Assembly: GCF_001006325.2 (NCBI RefSeq) | Contig: NZ_LBIA02000001.1 | Span: 4,155,501-4,219,500 of the forward strand | Direction of reading: 5' to 3' | Source of the DNA: Afipia massiliensis | GTDB lineage: Bacteria > Pseudomonadota > Alphaproteobacteria > Rhizobiales > Xanthobacteraceae | Length of the DNA stretch: 64,000 nucleotides | Shown: one piece after another, positions 1 to 7,680 of the stretch | Layout: each line of letters starts with the position of its first letter | Position numbering within the stretch: the stretch's first letter is position 1 | The notes under the pieces: generated by a model | Seen by the model: only the letters and a program-made list of their open reading frames with translations | Database searches by the model: none | What the model was told of the DNA's origin: nothing | Translations under genes and position numbers: made by a program

Positions 1-1
1 C

Positions 2-139
2 TTCGCCACGGAAGAGCTTGAAGAAACAGCGAAGCTCTATCTGATGACCCGTGGCATGAACCCGCGAACACTGACGCCGGAGCAGGTCACCGACCTTGCT
101 GCAGCATTTGGGAAATCGAAACCGGGTACAACGTCATGA
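2..139 (+). CDS. C-terminal fragment of an unidentified protein
   Basis: An open frame enters from the left edge and runs 45 codons to a TGA that overlaps the arsC start (ATGA). The fragment is mostly helical in character and ends in a polar tail; I do not recognise the family. The start-stop overlap suggests co-translation with arsC, so an arsenic-related role is possible, but that is inference from position only. Confidence 0.55.
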   Translation, partial: FATEELEETAKLYLMTRGMNPRTLTPEQVTDLAAAFGKSKPGTTS

Positions 140-543
140 CTGTCACCATCTATCACAATCCCGCCTGCGGAACGTCGCGGAACACGCTCGCGATGATCCG
201 GCAGAGCGGCGAAGAGCCAACTGTCATCGAGTATCTTGAGACACCACCTTCCCGCGACCAACTGGTCGCTCTGATCAAAGACATGAACATTCCGGTGCGC
301 GCGCTGCTCCGTGAAAAAGGCACACCGTTCGCAGCGCTCGGCCTTTCCGACCCGGCCTTGACCGACGACCAGTTGCTGGATGCGATGATAACGCATCCAA
401 TCCTGATCAATCGACCTATCGTCGTGACTCCCAAGGGTGTTCGCCTCTGCCGTCCTTCAGAGCTCGTGCTTGGATTGCTGCAAAATCCCGTCGCGACGTT
501 TGTCAAAGAGGATGGCGAGATCGTTGGTGTCACACAGCCGTAA
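136..543 (+). CDS. arsC: Glutaredoxin-dependent arsenate reductase
   Basis: Reduces arsenate to arsenite in the cytoplasm with glutaredoxin/glutathione, ahead of arsenite export. The 135-residue protein opens with the family motif HNPACGTSRN, placing the catalytic cysteine at residue 11. Arg59, Arg93 and Arg103 match the arginines that bind the oxyanion in the enteric enzyme, and the INRPIVVT segment near residue 91 is characteristic. The ATG overlaps the stop of the preceding truncated gene by four bases. No arsenite pump or ArsR gene lies downstream in this window, so any further ars genes must be to the left. A YfgD-type relative of unproven substrate is the main alternative. Confidence 0.9.
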   Translation: MTVTIYHNPACGTSRNTLAMIRQSGEEPTVIEYLETPPSRDQLVALIKDMNIPVRALLREKGTPFAALGLSDPALTDDQLLDAMITHPILINRPIVVTPKGVRLCRPSELVLGLLQNPVATFVKEDGEIVGVTQP

Positions 544-565
544 TCCGTCTTGATAAAGGTGCGCT

Positions 566-787
566 TCAGCCGGCCTTCGCGATCGCAAAACTGATCCGCA
601 CGTCGTCGAACCTCTCGGCGTAGTCAACGCTCGCCTGCTTGGCGTCTCCTCTTTCATCGCAAATCACAATCGCGCGATACCATCGCGGCGAAATGTTGCG
701 CCGCCAGAAAAACTTCTGAAGCGCATCACCTTGCTTAACGGCGATGACGCGATAGGCTCTCGCCCGTAAAACGCTAAAAATCGAACC
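566..787 (-). pseudogene. Possible decayed small gene without a start codon
   Basis: On the minus strand a 73-codon stop-free stretch between a TAG (788-790) and a TGA (566-568) encodes a protein-like sequence with aromatic and charged clusters (KFFWRRNISPRWYRAIV, then DDVRISFAIAKAG). No ATG, GTG or TTG occurs in frame except a GTG close to the 3' end, so it cannot be translated as it stands. It may be the tail of a gene broken by a frameshift or lost 5' end. It may equally be a chance open frame in GC-rich DNA. Apart from this I see nothing in the 544-805 gap except the ribosome site GGGAGGA before the next gene. Confidence 0.25.
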
Positions 788-805
788 CTACCGGGAGGAT
801 AAATC

Positions 806-2083
806 ATGTTTTACGCTTTCAAAAATCACGCCCTGACTTCAGCCGCAGCCGCTGCGTTTGTGTGCGCATCGGCAATTTCTGCATCGGCTCAAACTCCGAA
901 CAACAATTTGGACAAGCTCGGCAATTTCCAGAAGACCGGCGTCACTGAAATTCCAACCGTTCCGCAGACAGGCCGCAAGGTCGATGCGATCAAGGCCAAT
1001 CTCGCCAAGATCAAACTGCCGCCAGGCTTCAAAATCAGTCTTTATGCGCTCGTTCCCGATGCGCGGCATATCGCCGTCGGACCGCAAGGTGTCGTGACGT
1101 TCGTCGGCACACGAAAGAGCAAGGTCTACGCCGTCACCGATCGCGGCAAGGCTGGTTTCGCGGAGGAAGTGAAAGAGTTCGCGCCGTCCGTCAGTTTCAC
1201 CATTCCGAACGGCGTCTGCTTCTCCAAGGATGGATTCCTCTTCGTCGCCGAACAGAATCGCATTCTCAATTTCCCTGCCGCCGAATTCTTCTATGAAAGC
1301 CCTGATATCGCTGTCGCCGTGGTCGTTCCGCAGGGCGAGCTGATCCCCAAGGACGATGAAAGCTTCAATCACACCGCTCGCGTCTGCCGTGTCGGCGCGG
1401 ACAACAAGATCTATGTGACGCTTGGACAGCCGTTCAACGTGCCGGCGAAGGATAAGCTCGAAGGCTACGCGAAACATGGCATCGGCGGCATCATCCGCGT
1501 CGATCAGGATGGCAAGAACAAAGAAGTTTACGCCCAAGGCGTCCGCAATTCGGTCGGCATGGATTTCAACCCGAAGAACAACCAGCTCTGGTTCACGGAC
1601 AACCAGGTCGACGGCATGGGCGATAACATCCCGCCCGGCGAGCTGAACCGCGCTACACAAATCGGCCAGAACTTTGGCTTCCCCTATTTCGGCGGCGGCA
1701 AGGTCCGGACCGTCGAGTACAAGGCTGACACCCCGCCGGCCAACGTCGTGTATCCGGAAGTCGAGATGGACGCCCATGCGGCCGACCTCGGCATGACGTT
1801 CTATAACGGCAAGTCTTTCCCGGCCAAGTATCGCGGCGGCATTTTCTCGGCCCAGCATGGATCATGGAATCGTACCGATCCGATCGGCGCACGGGTAATG
1901 TTCACTTCGCTCAAGCCCGATGGTAGCGCCGACAAAACGGAAGTCTTTGCGTCCGGTTGGTTGACCCCGGATGGCGAATACACGGGACGGCCGGTCGACA
2001 TCGCAACGCTGCGTGACGGCTCAATGCTGGTGTCTGACGATCTGGCCGGCGCACTGTACAGGATCACTTACGACGGAAAATAA
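806..2083 (+). CDS. Secreted sorbosone/glucose dehydrogenase-like beta-propeller protein
   Basis: A 425-residue periplasmic protein of the GSDH/L-sorbosone dehydrogenase family, soluble six-bladed propellers that often use PQQ to oxidise sugars or alcohols. A Sec signal peptide ends near residue 28 (ISASAQ). Blade-like repeats follow, with family motifs such as GVRNSVGMDFNP, LWFTDNQVDGMGD and SAQHGSWNRTDPIGARV, and a C-terminal VSDDLAGALYRITY blade. The start has GGGAGGA eight bases upstream. A monohaem cytochrome c lies 103 bases downstream and the PQQ operon is next to it, so a PQQ-dependent dehydrogenase passing electrons to that cytochrome is a reasonable inference. The substrate cannot be read from sequence. 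Confidence 0.8.
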   Translation: MFYAFKNHALTSAAAAAFVCASAISASAQTPNNNLDKLGNFQKTGVTEIPTVPQTGRKVDAIKANLAKIKLPPGFKISLYALVPDARHIAVGPQGVVTFVGTRKSKVYAVTDRGKAGFAEEVKEFAPSVSFTIPNGVCFSKDGFLFVAEQNRILNFPAAEFFYESPDIAVAVVVPQGELIPKDDESFNHTARVCRVGADNKIYVTLGQPFNVPAKDKLEGYAKHGIGGIIRVDQDGKNKEVYAQGVRNSVGMDFNPKNNQLWFTDNQVDGMGDNIPPGELNRATQIGQNFGFPYFGGGKVRTVEYKADTPPANVVYPEVEMDAHAADLGMTFYNGKSFPAKYRGGIFSAQHGSWNRTDPIGARVMFTSLKPDGSADKTEVFASGWLTPDGEYTGRPVDIATLRDGSMLVSDDLAGALYRITYDGK

Positions 2084-2103
2084 GCACCGGATTGAACGTC
2101 TAC

Positions 2104-2138
2104 CCGCCGCGAGACAGGACATAGCCTGCTCGCGGCGG
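2104..2138 (+). other. Strong intercistronic stem-loop
   Basis: Inverted repeat between the propeller gene and the cytochrome gene: a perfect 10-bp outer stem (CCGCCGCGAG with CTCGCGGCGG), one unpaired A, a 4-bp inner stem (CAGG with CCTG) and a 6-base loop. No T-run follows, so it looks more like an mRNA-stabilising or attenuating hairpin than an intrinsic terminator. It would set different levels of the two messages. Confidence 0.65.
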
Positions 2139-2186
2139 ATCGTCGTGAACACGCATCGCGTGACCACGCAAAATGGAAAGAAGAAA

Positions 2187-2519
2187 ATGATCGCGCGCGC
2201 ATTTGTCAGCCTTTTCACCCTCGGCCTCCTGGGTTCCTTGATGGGCACGGCTCATGCTGCCGACGTAAAGGCCGGACGTAAAAAGGCTCAGATGTGCGCA
2301 GCCTGTCACGGCATCGACGGCATTTCCAAAATGCCGATGGCACCCAATATCGCCGGCTCGCCCGCGATGTATCTGGAAAAGCAAATGAAGTCCTTCCGCT
2401 CCGAGGAGCGCAAGGACGAGACCATGAATGTGGTTGCCAAGCCGCTGTCCGATGCAGACATTGCCGATCTCGCCGCTTGGTACTCGGGGCTAACGGTCGA
2501 CGTCACGCTGCCAAACTGA
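2187..2519 (+). CDS. Periplasmic class I c-type cytochrome
   Basis: A 110-residue monohaem cytochrome c. A signal peptide runs to about residue 24 (GTAHAA). The haem site is C37-AA-C40-H41, and likely methionine ligands lie in the KMPMAPNIAG segment and later in the domain. The C-terminal helix (LSDADIADLAAWYSGL) is typical of cytochrome c553/c4 domains. The ATG at 2187 has GGAAAGAAG just upstream, and only this start gives a clean signal peptide; the open frame continues upstream without coding character. It is probably the electron acceptor of the upstream propeller dehydrogenase. Confidence 0.85.
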   Translation: MIARAFVSLFTLGLLGSLMGTAHAADVKAGRKKAQMCAACHGIDGISKMPMAPNIAGSPAMYLEKQMKSFRSEERKDETMNVVAKPLSDADIADLAAWYSGLTVDVTLPN

Positions 2520-2553
2520 GGATTTGCGCAGCGGTTGGACGTACAGCTCTTGG

Positions 2554-3531
2554 CTAGGTGCGAGACAATCCATCGATGGCTTCGATAACCGCATCCCTTA
2601 CGCCAGGATCATACAGCGAATGACCAGCGGCCTCGACCATTCGCAAGGTGGCGTCTGGCCAGGCCTTCAGCAACGCATGCGCGGTCGAGGGTGGACAAAG
2701 CAGATCGTAACGCCCCTGCACGATCAGGCCGGGAATCCCTTTTAACTGTCCGGCATTCGCCAAAAGTTGCCCGGGTTTCAGGAAGCAACCGTTCTGAAAG
2801 TAATGAGCCTCCATGAACGGCGTCGATGGAAGCCCGCGCTCGACATTGTTGACCGCGGCAAGATCAAGCCGACTTTTTGATGGTTTGTGATCGGACAAAA
2901 CGCGCTCGGTATCGTGCCAGGCGCGGGATGCAGGTCCATGAACCGCGGGGTCGGGATCGAGAATACGCCGCCAATAGGCCTGAAGCGGTTGCGCGCGCTC
3001 CTCCGGAAGAAGCAGACCGAGAAAATCATCGTTCAGGTCCGGGTAGAGACGCGGCAGGGTGTCGAGAAATGCGCCTTCCAGCTCATCGCCCGTCCCGAGA
3101 AACGTCGCGCGCAGAACAATGCCGCTGACGCGTTGCGGATAAGCCTGCGCGTAGGCAAGCGCCAGAGTCGCGCCCCACGAACCACCGACAACAAGCCATC
3201 GCTCGAAGCCGAGGCTTTCGCGAATGGCTTCCATGTCCGCAATCAGATGCGGCAGCGTGTTGGCCTCGCGCGATCCCTTGGGGCGGCTCCTGCCGGCGCC
3301 GCGCTGATCGAATAGCACCGCATGAAACCGCTGTGGGTCGAACAATCCCCGATGATCGGGCTGGCAGCCGCTGCCGGGCCCGCCATGCAGATAAACCGCA
3401 GGAATACCGTCCGGACGACCGACCGTCTCAATATAAATCTCGTGGCCGTCGCTAACCGCCATGTGCTGCACGGAGAGCGGCGCTAAGCGATCTGCTCGCT
3501 TGCTTGAGGTCGCAGCGGCGTCAGGCCCCAT
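2554..3531 (-). CDS. pip: Proline iminopeptidase (alpha/beta hydrolase, S33)
   Basis: A 325-residue alpha/beta hydrolase of the prolyl aminopeptidase family, which removes N-terminal proline from peptides in the cytoplasm. The oxyanion motif HGGPGSG lies near residue 49, FDQRGAGRS near residue 74, the nucleophile elbow GGSWG centres on Ser118, and the Asp and His of the triad are seen in VQGRYDLLCPP and EAAGHS. Its start overlaps the end of pqqE by 11 bases, so it is translated as the last gene of the PQQ operon. No M16-type PqqF/PqqG protease gene is present here. A role in trimming the PQQ precursor peptide is possible but unproven. Confidence 0.85.
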   Translation of the reverse strand: MGPDAAATSSKRADRLAPLSVQHMAVSDGHEIYIETVGRPDGIPAVYLHGGPGSGCQPDHRGLFDPQRFHAVLFDQRGAGRSRPKGSREANTLPHLIADMEAIRESLGFERWLVVGGSWGATLALAYAQAYPQRVSGIVLRATFLGTGDELEGAFLDTLPRLYPDLNDDFLGLLLPEERAQPLQAYWRRILDPDPAVHGPASRAWHDTERVLSDHKPSKSRLDLAAVNNVERGLPSTPFMEAHYFQNGCFLKPGQLLANAGQLKGIPGLIVQGRYDLLCPPSTAHALLKAWPDATLRMVEAAGHSLYDPGVRDAVIEAIDGLSRT

Positions 3532-4723
3532 GCGTATCTACCTCGAGCGTGCCGCCGGCGAAATTACGATAGATGAAACGCCGGTTGTCACCGGCAGCCT
3601 CGCTCACCGCCGTTTTGAATATCTGTTCGTGCATGGGCGAGAGCGCGCAGGCCGGATCGGTGTTGGCCGCATTCCCGGTCAGTGCAAAGGCCTGACAGCG
3701 GCAACCGCCATAATCGACCTCCTTGTACTCGCAACTTTGACACGGCTCCGGCATCCAGCCGGTTCCGCGATAGCGATTGAACGCTTCGGAGTTCTGCCAG
3801 ATCCACGCGATCGAATAATTCCGGACCGACTCGAATTCCAGCCCCGTGATCGTTTCCGCCGCATGGCACGGCAGGATCTTGCCTGACGGCGAGATGTTGA
3901 AGAACTGCCTTCCCCAGCCGCCCATGCATTTCTTGGGACGCAATGCATAGTAGTCCGGTACGACGTAGTCGATGGCGAGAATGCCTTTCAGCCGCACCTG
4001 CGCCTCTTCAACGATGCGGGAGGTCTCGTCGATCTGATCCATCGTGGGCATCAGCGCCGCGCGGTTCTTCAGCGCCCAGCCGTAATACTGGACATTGGCG
4101 ACTTCGAGCCTGTCGGCATCGAGATCGACTGCCATCTGAACAATGTCCGCAAGCTGAAACAGGTTCTGACGGTGCATCACCGCGTTCACCGTCAGCGGCA
4201 GACCAAGCTCACGAGCCCAGCGTGCAACCTCGATCTTCTTCGCATGGGCATCCTTCAATCCGGCGACGCGGTCGGCAACACCCTCCTCACTACCCTGAAA
4301 ACTGATCTGGATGTGACAAAGCCCCGCATCGGCCAAAGCGGCGAGTTTGTCCTTGCTCAGCAGCACGGCAGAGGTGATGAGGTTTGAATACAGTCCGGCA
4401 TCTGTGGAGTGCTGAACGATCTCAACGAGATCCTTGCGCGCCGTGGGCTCCCCGCCGGAAAAATGAATCTGGAGTACGCCGATTTCGGCGAGTTCGCTCA
4501 GCACGCGCTTCCACTCAGCCGTGGTGAGCTCCGCGCCGCTGCGCTCAAGCTCCAGTGGATTCGAGCAGTATGGGCATTGCAGTGGACAACGGTGCGTGAG
4601 TTCCGCCAGGACCGCCAGTGGAATGCCAAAAGTTTCCGCCTGCGACTTGCGCGCCTCCAGCACCGCCAATCCATCGGCTGGATCGGCGCGGACAGGAGAA
4701 GCATCGGTCAGCGTCGGACTCAT
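3521..4723 (-). CDS. pqqE: PQQ synthesis radical SAM enzyme PqqE
   Basis: Cross-links the glutamate and tyrosine side chains of the PqqA peptide with the help of PqqD. The 400-residue protein has the radical SAM cluster C46-x3-C50-x2-C53 in LTHRCPLQCPYC, the SAM-binding GGEP motif, and a C-terminal SPASM region with cysteines in KKCMGGWG, ILPCHAAE, CQSCEYKEVDYGGCRC and DPACAL that should carry auxiliary clusters. The ATG overlaps the pqqD stop by four bases. The order ABCDE and the family-typical length make the assignment secure. Confidence 0.96.
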   Translation of the reverse strand: MSPTLTDASPVRADPADGLAVLEARKSQAETFGIPLAVLAELTHRCPLQCPYCSNPLELERSGAELTTAEWKRVLSELAEIGVLQIHFSGGEPTARKDLVEIVQHSTDAGLYSNLITSAVLLSKDKLAALADAGLCHIQISFQGSEEGVADRVAGLKDAHAKKIEVARWARELGLPLTVNAVMHRQNLFQLADIVQMAVDLDADRLEVANVQYYGWALKNRAALMPTMDQIDETSRIVEEAQVRLKGILAIDYVVPDYYALRPKKCMGGWGRQFFNISPSGKILPCHAAETITGLEFESVRNYSIAWIWQNSEAFNRYRGTGWMPEPCQSCEYKEVDYGGCRCQAFALTGNAANTDPACALSPMHEQIFKTAVSEAAGDNRRFIYRNFAGGTLEVDTHGA

Positions 4724-5034
4724 GGTTTGGTGTCCTGTGCCTCGGCGAGAAAGCCTTTTTCCGCGAGATCCCGCAGCATGGCAATGACATCGGTGCCGAT
4801 CAGGCCACGATCAGCGGCATACTTGGCGGCCAGCACATCGATAATCTGATCGACGGTGCGGACGCCATCGCAGAGCTGCAGAATCTCCACCGCGATCTCG
4901 TCCGGCGCAAGCACTCTCTCAGGCACCAGAACAACCCAAACCTGACGCGCTTCGTCGAATTTCAGTTTGGCGTGCCGCGCCAGAACTGGGTGGCTTCCTT
5001 CAGTTATGTCGATCCGCCGGTTTCGCAATGCCAT
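4720..5034 (-). CDS. pqqD: PQQ synthesis peptide chaperone PqqD
   Basis: A 104-residue RiPP recognition element protein that binds PqqA and presents it to PqqE. The winged-helix core is visible, with an N-terminal beta hairpin region (FDEARQVWVVLVPERVLAPDEIA), the ILQLCDG turn and the VDQIIDVLAAKY helix. The ATG at 5034 overlaps the pqqC stop by one base (TGATG) and its own stop overlaps pqqE (ATGA), so the three genes are translationally coupled. Length and position fit the family. Confidence 0.95.
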   Translation of the reverse strand: MALRNRRIDITEGSHPVLARHAKLKFDEARQVWVVLVPERVLAPDEIAVEILQLCDGVRTVDQIIDVLAAKYAADRGLIGTDVIAMLRDLAEKGFLAEAQDTKP

Positions 5035-5798
5035 CAGCCCTTCTCGGGCAGAAAAGCACCCGGCGGAACATGACCATCGACATAGGCATGATAGAGCGCA
5101 TCGAGCTGAACCCAGAGCACGTTGGTCTTGAAGATCAGCGCATTGCAGACCGCTTCACGTTCTTCCGGCGTTTTTGCGTGTTTCTTGACGAAATCGAGGG
5201 CGAAATTGGCATCGCGCGGTGCCTGCTCCATACGAAGCTTGAAATAGCTCATGATGTTCGGGTTGATGAAGTCGTAATGCGCCAGCATCCCCGAAATGCG
5301 CTCTTCGTGCAGGTTCGGCGCAAACAGCTCGGTCAGAGACGACGCAATGGCCTCCAGCGGCGTCCGGTCCCGGACGAAATGGACGTAGGCATCCACGGCG
5401 AAGCGCGTTGCCGGAAGGATGCCCTCGGCGGATTCGACGTAGGCGCTGTCGAGACCTAGCCCTTCAGTCAGCTTCAGCCAGCGTTCGATCCCACCCTCGG
5501 TGTCCACATCGCCGTCGTGATCTACGATGCGGTGCCGCCATTCCAGCCTGATGTTGCGATCACGGAACCGCGAGATCACCACCGCATCCTTGATCGGAAT
5601 GGAACTCTGATAGTAGTAGCGATTAAGGGCCCAGGCCTGCACCTGCCCTTTGTTAAGTTTGCCGCCATGCAACAACCGGTGGAACGGATGCAGGTTGTGA
5701 TAACGCGTGGCGCCGATGCCTCGAAGCGCCGTCTCAAGTTCGTCCGCTGTCGCAAGCGGCGTTCCGGTCTTCAATGCAAACACGCTCGTCGCGATCAA
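5034..5798 (-). CDS. pqqC: Pyrroloquinoline-quinone synthase PqqC
   Basis: A cofactor-free oxidase that carries out the final ring closure and eight-electron oxidation to PQQ in the cytoplasm. The 254-residue protein has the haem-oxygenase-like helical fold of the family, with conserved stretches ATRYHNLHPFHRLLHGG, WALNRYYYQSSIPIKDA and FKLRMEQAPRDA, which hold the histidines, arginines and tyrosines that line the active site. Its start overlaps the pqqB stop (ATGA). Family-typical length. Confidence 0.96.
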   Translation of the reverse strand: MIATSVFALKTGTPLATADELETALRGIGATRYHNLHPFHRLLHGGKLNKGQVQAWALNRYYYQSSIPIKDAVVISRFRDRNIRLEWRHRIVDHDGDVDTEGGIERWLKLTEGLGLDSAYVESAEGILPATRFAVDAYVHFVRDRTPLEAIASSLTELFAPNLHEERISGMLAHYDFINPNIMSYFKLRMEQAPRDANFALDFVKKHAKTPEEREAVCNALIFKTNVLWVQLDALYHAYVDGHVPPGAFLPEKG

Positions 5799-6712
5799 AT
5801 GGTGATCTCCGCTCCGTCCGAAGGAATTTGCCAGCCCGCACGCTCGGCCGCCTGACGTTCGGCGGAGCCCGGAAGCAAAACCGGATTCGAATTATTGATA
5901 TGCAGGAAAATCTTGCGGGCAATGCCGAGGTCCGCGAACGCAGCTATCGCGCCGTCCTCGCCGGACATCGCCATGTGACCCATTCGCTGCCCCGTCTTGA
6001 TGCCAAGCCCAGCAGAGATCAGTTCGTCGTCGCGCCAAAGCGTCCCATCGAAGAAAATCAGTGGGGCCCCTTGAAGGCGTTGCTTCAGCTCAGGGGTAAG
6101 CGCAGCGCACGCGGCGAGGAAATACAAATGCTCCCCGTTTCGTTTGTCGGAAATCCGGAGTCCAAGCGTATCCCCAGGGTCTTCGCTGCCGCTTTCGCCT
6201 TCAAGATACCACGCCCGCTTCCCCGGCACGGCGAATGGAAGAACCTCGAGGCCAGAGAGAGAGCCGTCGGAAAATTTCGGTTCAAACGCCACGTCAAACT
6301 CGATCGGCTCGCGCCGCGCGCGCTTCTCGTCGAGCACGTTGAAGATGCTGTTCGACTTGAGAATAGAGAGTACCCGCTGATGAGCGTAGATCGTGAACGG
6401 CGAGCCTTCGCGAAGCGATAGCAGCCCGGCTACAGCATCGACCTCGCCATTGGTCAGAATGACGCCGGTAATGGGACTATGCCGCAACTGATCTGTCTTG
6501 GGATGAAGTTGGGGAGTCGCTATCACCTGCTGACGCAGGTCCGGCGAGGCATTAACCAGAAACCAGTGCTCCCCGTCTGCGCTAACGGCGATGGAAGCCT
6601 GTGTCGCGCGCAGTTCCGGGCGCCCATCGCGCGCGGCCCGGCAGATTTCACAATTGCAGTTCCATTGCGGAACGCCCCCGCCCGCCGCAGCTCCAAGAAC
6701 GACGACGCGCAT
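5795..6712 (-). CDS. pqqB: PQQ synthesis protein PqqB
   Basis: A metallo-beta-lactamase-fold protein needed for PQQ formation, thought to hydroxylate the cross-linked intermediate. The protein starts MRVVVLGAAAGGG, followed by PQWNCNCEICRAAR with paired cysteines and later the ILTNGEVDAVAGLLSLR segment. I place the start at the ATG at 6712 because GAGGGCGGGG lies just upstream and family members begin at this point; a TTG seven codons earlier would only add a basic tail. Length is 305 residues. It is separated from pqqA by about 155 bases and overlaps pqqC by four. Confidence 0.93.
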   Translation of the reverse strand: MRVVVLGAAAGGGVPQWNCNCEICRAARDGRPELRATQASIAVSADGEHWFLVNASPDLRQQVIATPQLHPKTDQLRHSPITGVILTNGEVDAVAGLLSLREGSPFTIYAHQRVLSILKSNSIFNVLDEKRARREPIEFDVAFEPKFSDGSLSGLEVLPFAVPGKRAWYLEGESGSEDPGDTLGLRISDKRNGEHLYFLAACAALTPELKQRLQGAPLIFFDGTLWRDDELISAGLGIKTGQRMGHMAMSGEDGAIAAFADLGIARKIFLHINNSNPVLLPGSAERQAAERAGWQIPSDGAEITI

Positions 6713-6803
6713 CAGACCCCGCCCTCGATTCAATCACAGGATTAGTGATGGCAGAATTCAACGCCACAGACGCCAACAACCCGGCCTCGCACAGGAACAC
6801 CTC

Positions 6804-6816
6804 TTCCTTCAAGGAA
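6804..6816 (-). other. Short palindrome between pqqA and pqqB
   Basis: TTCCTT-C-AAGGAA forms a 6-bp perfect inverted repeat in the 155-base spacer between pqqA and pqqB. The surrounding CAGGAA and TTCCTG could pair in an alternative hairpin. A structure here could raise pqqA message relative to pqqBCDE, as is common for pqq operons, but that function is inferred. Confidence 0.35.
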
Positions 6817-6868
6817 TTCCTGGCGCAAACCGGATCGCTTCACTGCGAGCCTGATAGCGGGATGCGGC

Positions 6869-6949
6869 CTATTTTCGTGCCGCGCAGGCGTACATATTGA
6901 TTTCCATGCCCACTGGCACTTCGACAATCCTAGGGGTCTTCCAGGCCAT
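6869..6949 (-). CDS. pqqA: PQQ precursor peptide PqqA
   Basis: The ribosomally made substrate for PQQ, 26 residues long. It begins MAWKTPRIVEV and carries the two residues that become the cofactor, Glu16 and Tyr20, in the invariant arrangement GMEINMYA, then ends in basic residues. The ATG is preceded by AAGGAGACCAAA, a near-perfect ribosome site that fits its high expected expression. It is the first gene of the minus-strand pqqABCDE-pip operon. The motif and position leave little doubt. Confidence 0.95.
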   Translation of the reverse strand: MAWKTPRIVEVPVGMEINMYACAARK

Positions 6950-7288
6950 TTTGGTCTCCTTGCCCATTGTGGACGCGACTTTGAATCCTCGTCCGTGACA
7001 AAGCTAACATGGAGCTTCCGGACCGTGCCATTGAATTTCAGACACCAACGCCACAAGTTTGTGACCAAGTCAGATATGTGTGCAGCGCACCAATGTTCGA
7101 TCCTTTCTCGCGGCGATGCAAAAAGCTGCACCTTCGCGAAAAAAAGCGCTTTACGCCGATACCTGTCGCTCTCAACCTGTCGTCAATAACGACGCCGCAA
7201 CGGCGCGATTCTTCACAACAGCATGGGTCGCTATAGCCTTCCGAGCCGAAGGACGGACGACTCTGTAGTGACAGGGAGGGAATTCACG
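6950..7288 (-). other. Non-coding region upstream of pqqA
   Basis: A 339-base stretch between pqqA (minus) and the hypothetical gene at 7289 (plus). It should hold the pqqA promoter and a divergent promoter. I found no convincing palindrome, Pho box or sigma-54 site. The short open frames in it show no protein-like composition. Confidence 0.4.
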
Positions 7289-7636
7289 TTGAGCTTGCCC
7301 CGCGCACGCATCAAAATGTCCGATGCGGATATCGTCAGCCGGTTCGAACGGCTCGGCTACAAACTCGCCATCGATCAGATCGCCTTCACATCGGAAAGCG
7401 TCGAGGACTTCTACGACGCGCGGGAAACACTCTGGACAGGTGTAGGTACGATCAAGATCTATGAGGAAGGCGGATTGCTGCTTGTTGAAAAAGCACAGCC
7501 GCGCGCAGGCCAGCCCTCGCGCGACATCGCAGTCATCAGCCTCGGACATGCGCGTGCTGTGATGGGCGTCCTCAAACCGGACAAGTCAGCGGAGTTGCCC
7601 CGCTATGCCGGGCGCATGGAATTGTCCGAACGCTAG
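7289..7636 (+). CDS. Conserved-looking hypothetical protein
   Basis: A roughly 115-residue soluble protein I cannot place in a family. It is acidic and mixed alpha/beta, with IVSRFERLGYKLAIDQIAF, a TSESVEDFYDARETLW helix and GTIKIYEEGGLLLVEKAQ, and no signal peptide or membrane segment. I prefer the TTG at 7289 because AGGGAGGG lies eight bases before it; the ATG at 7316 has no ribosome site, and an ATG at 7223 would add 22 unconvincing residues. It lies alone between the PQQ operon and phoB and converges on phoB with a 44-base gap. Confidence 0.6.
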   Translation: MSLPRARIKMSDADIVSRFERLGYKLAIDQIAFTSESVEDFYDARETLWTGVGTIKIYEEGGLLLVEKAQPRAGQPSRDIAVISLGHARAVMGVLKPDKSAELPRYAGRMELSER

Positions 7637-7680
7637 AACGGATCATCTTCGCGCGCCAATCGACGGCTCTTAGCCTGACG

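Noticed and set aside
839-1858. 339-residue minus-strand open frame opposite the propeller gene
   Set aside because: The plus strand encodes a complete secreted protein with a good ribosome site; the antisense frame has no recognisable domain.
6742-7131. 129-residue minus-strand open frame over pqqA
   Set aside because: It covers pqqA in a different frame; the 26-codon pqqA with its strong ribosome site is the real gene.
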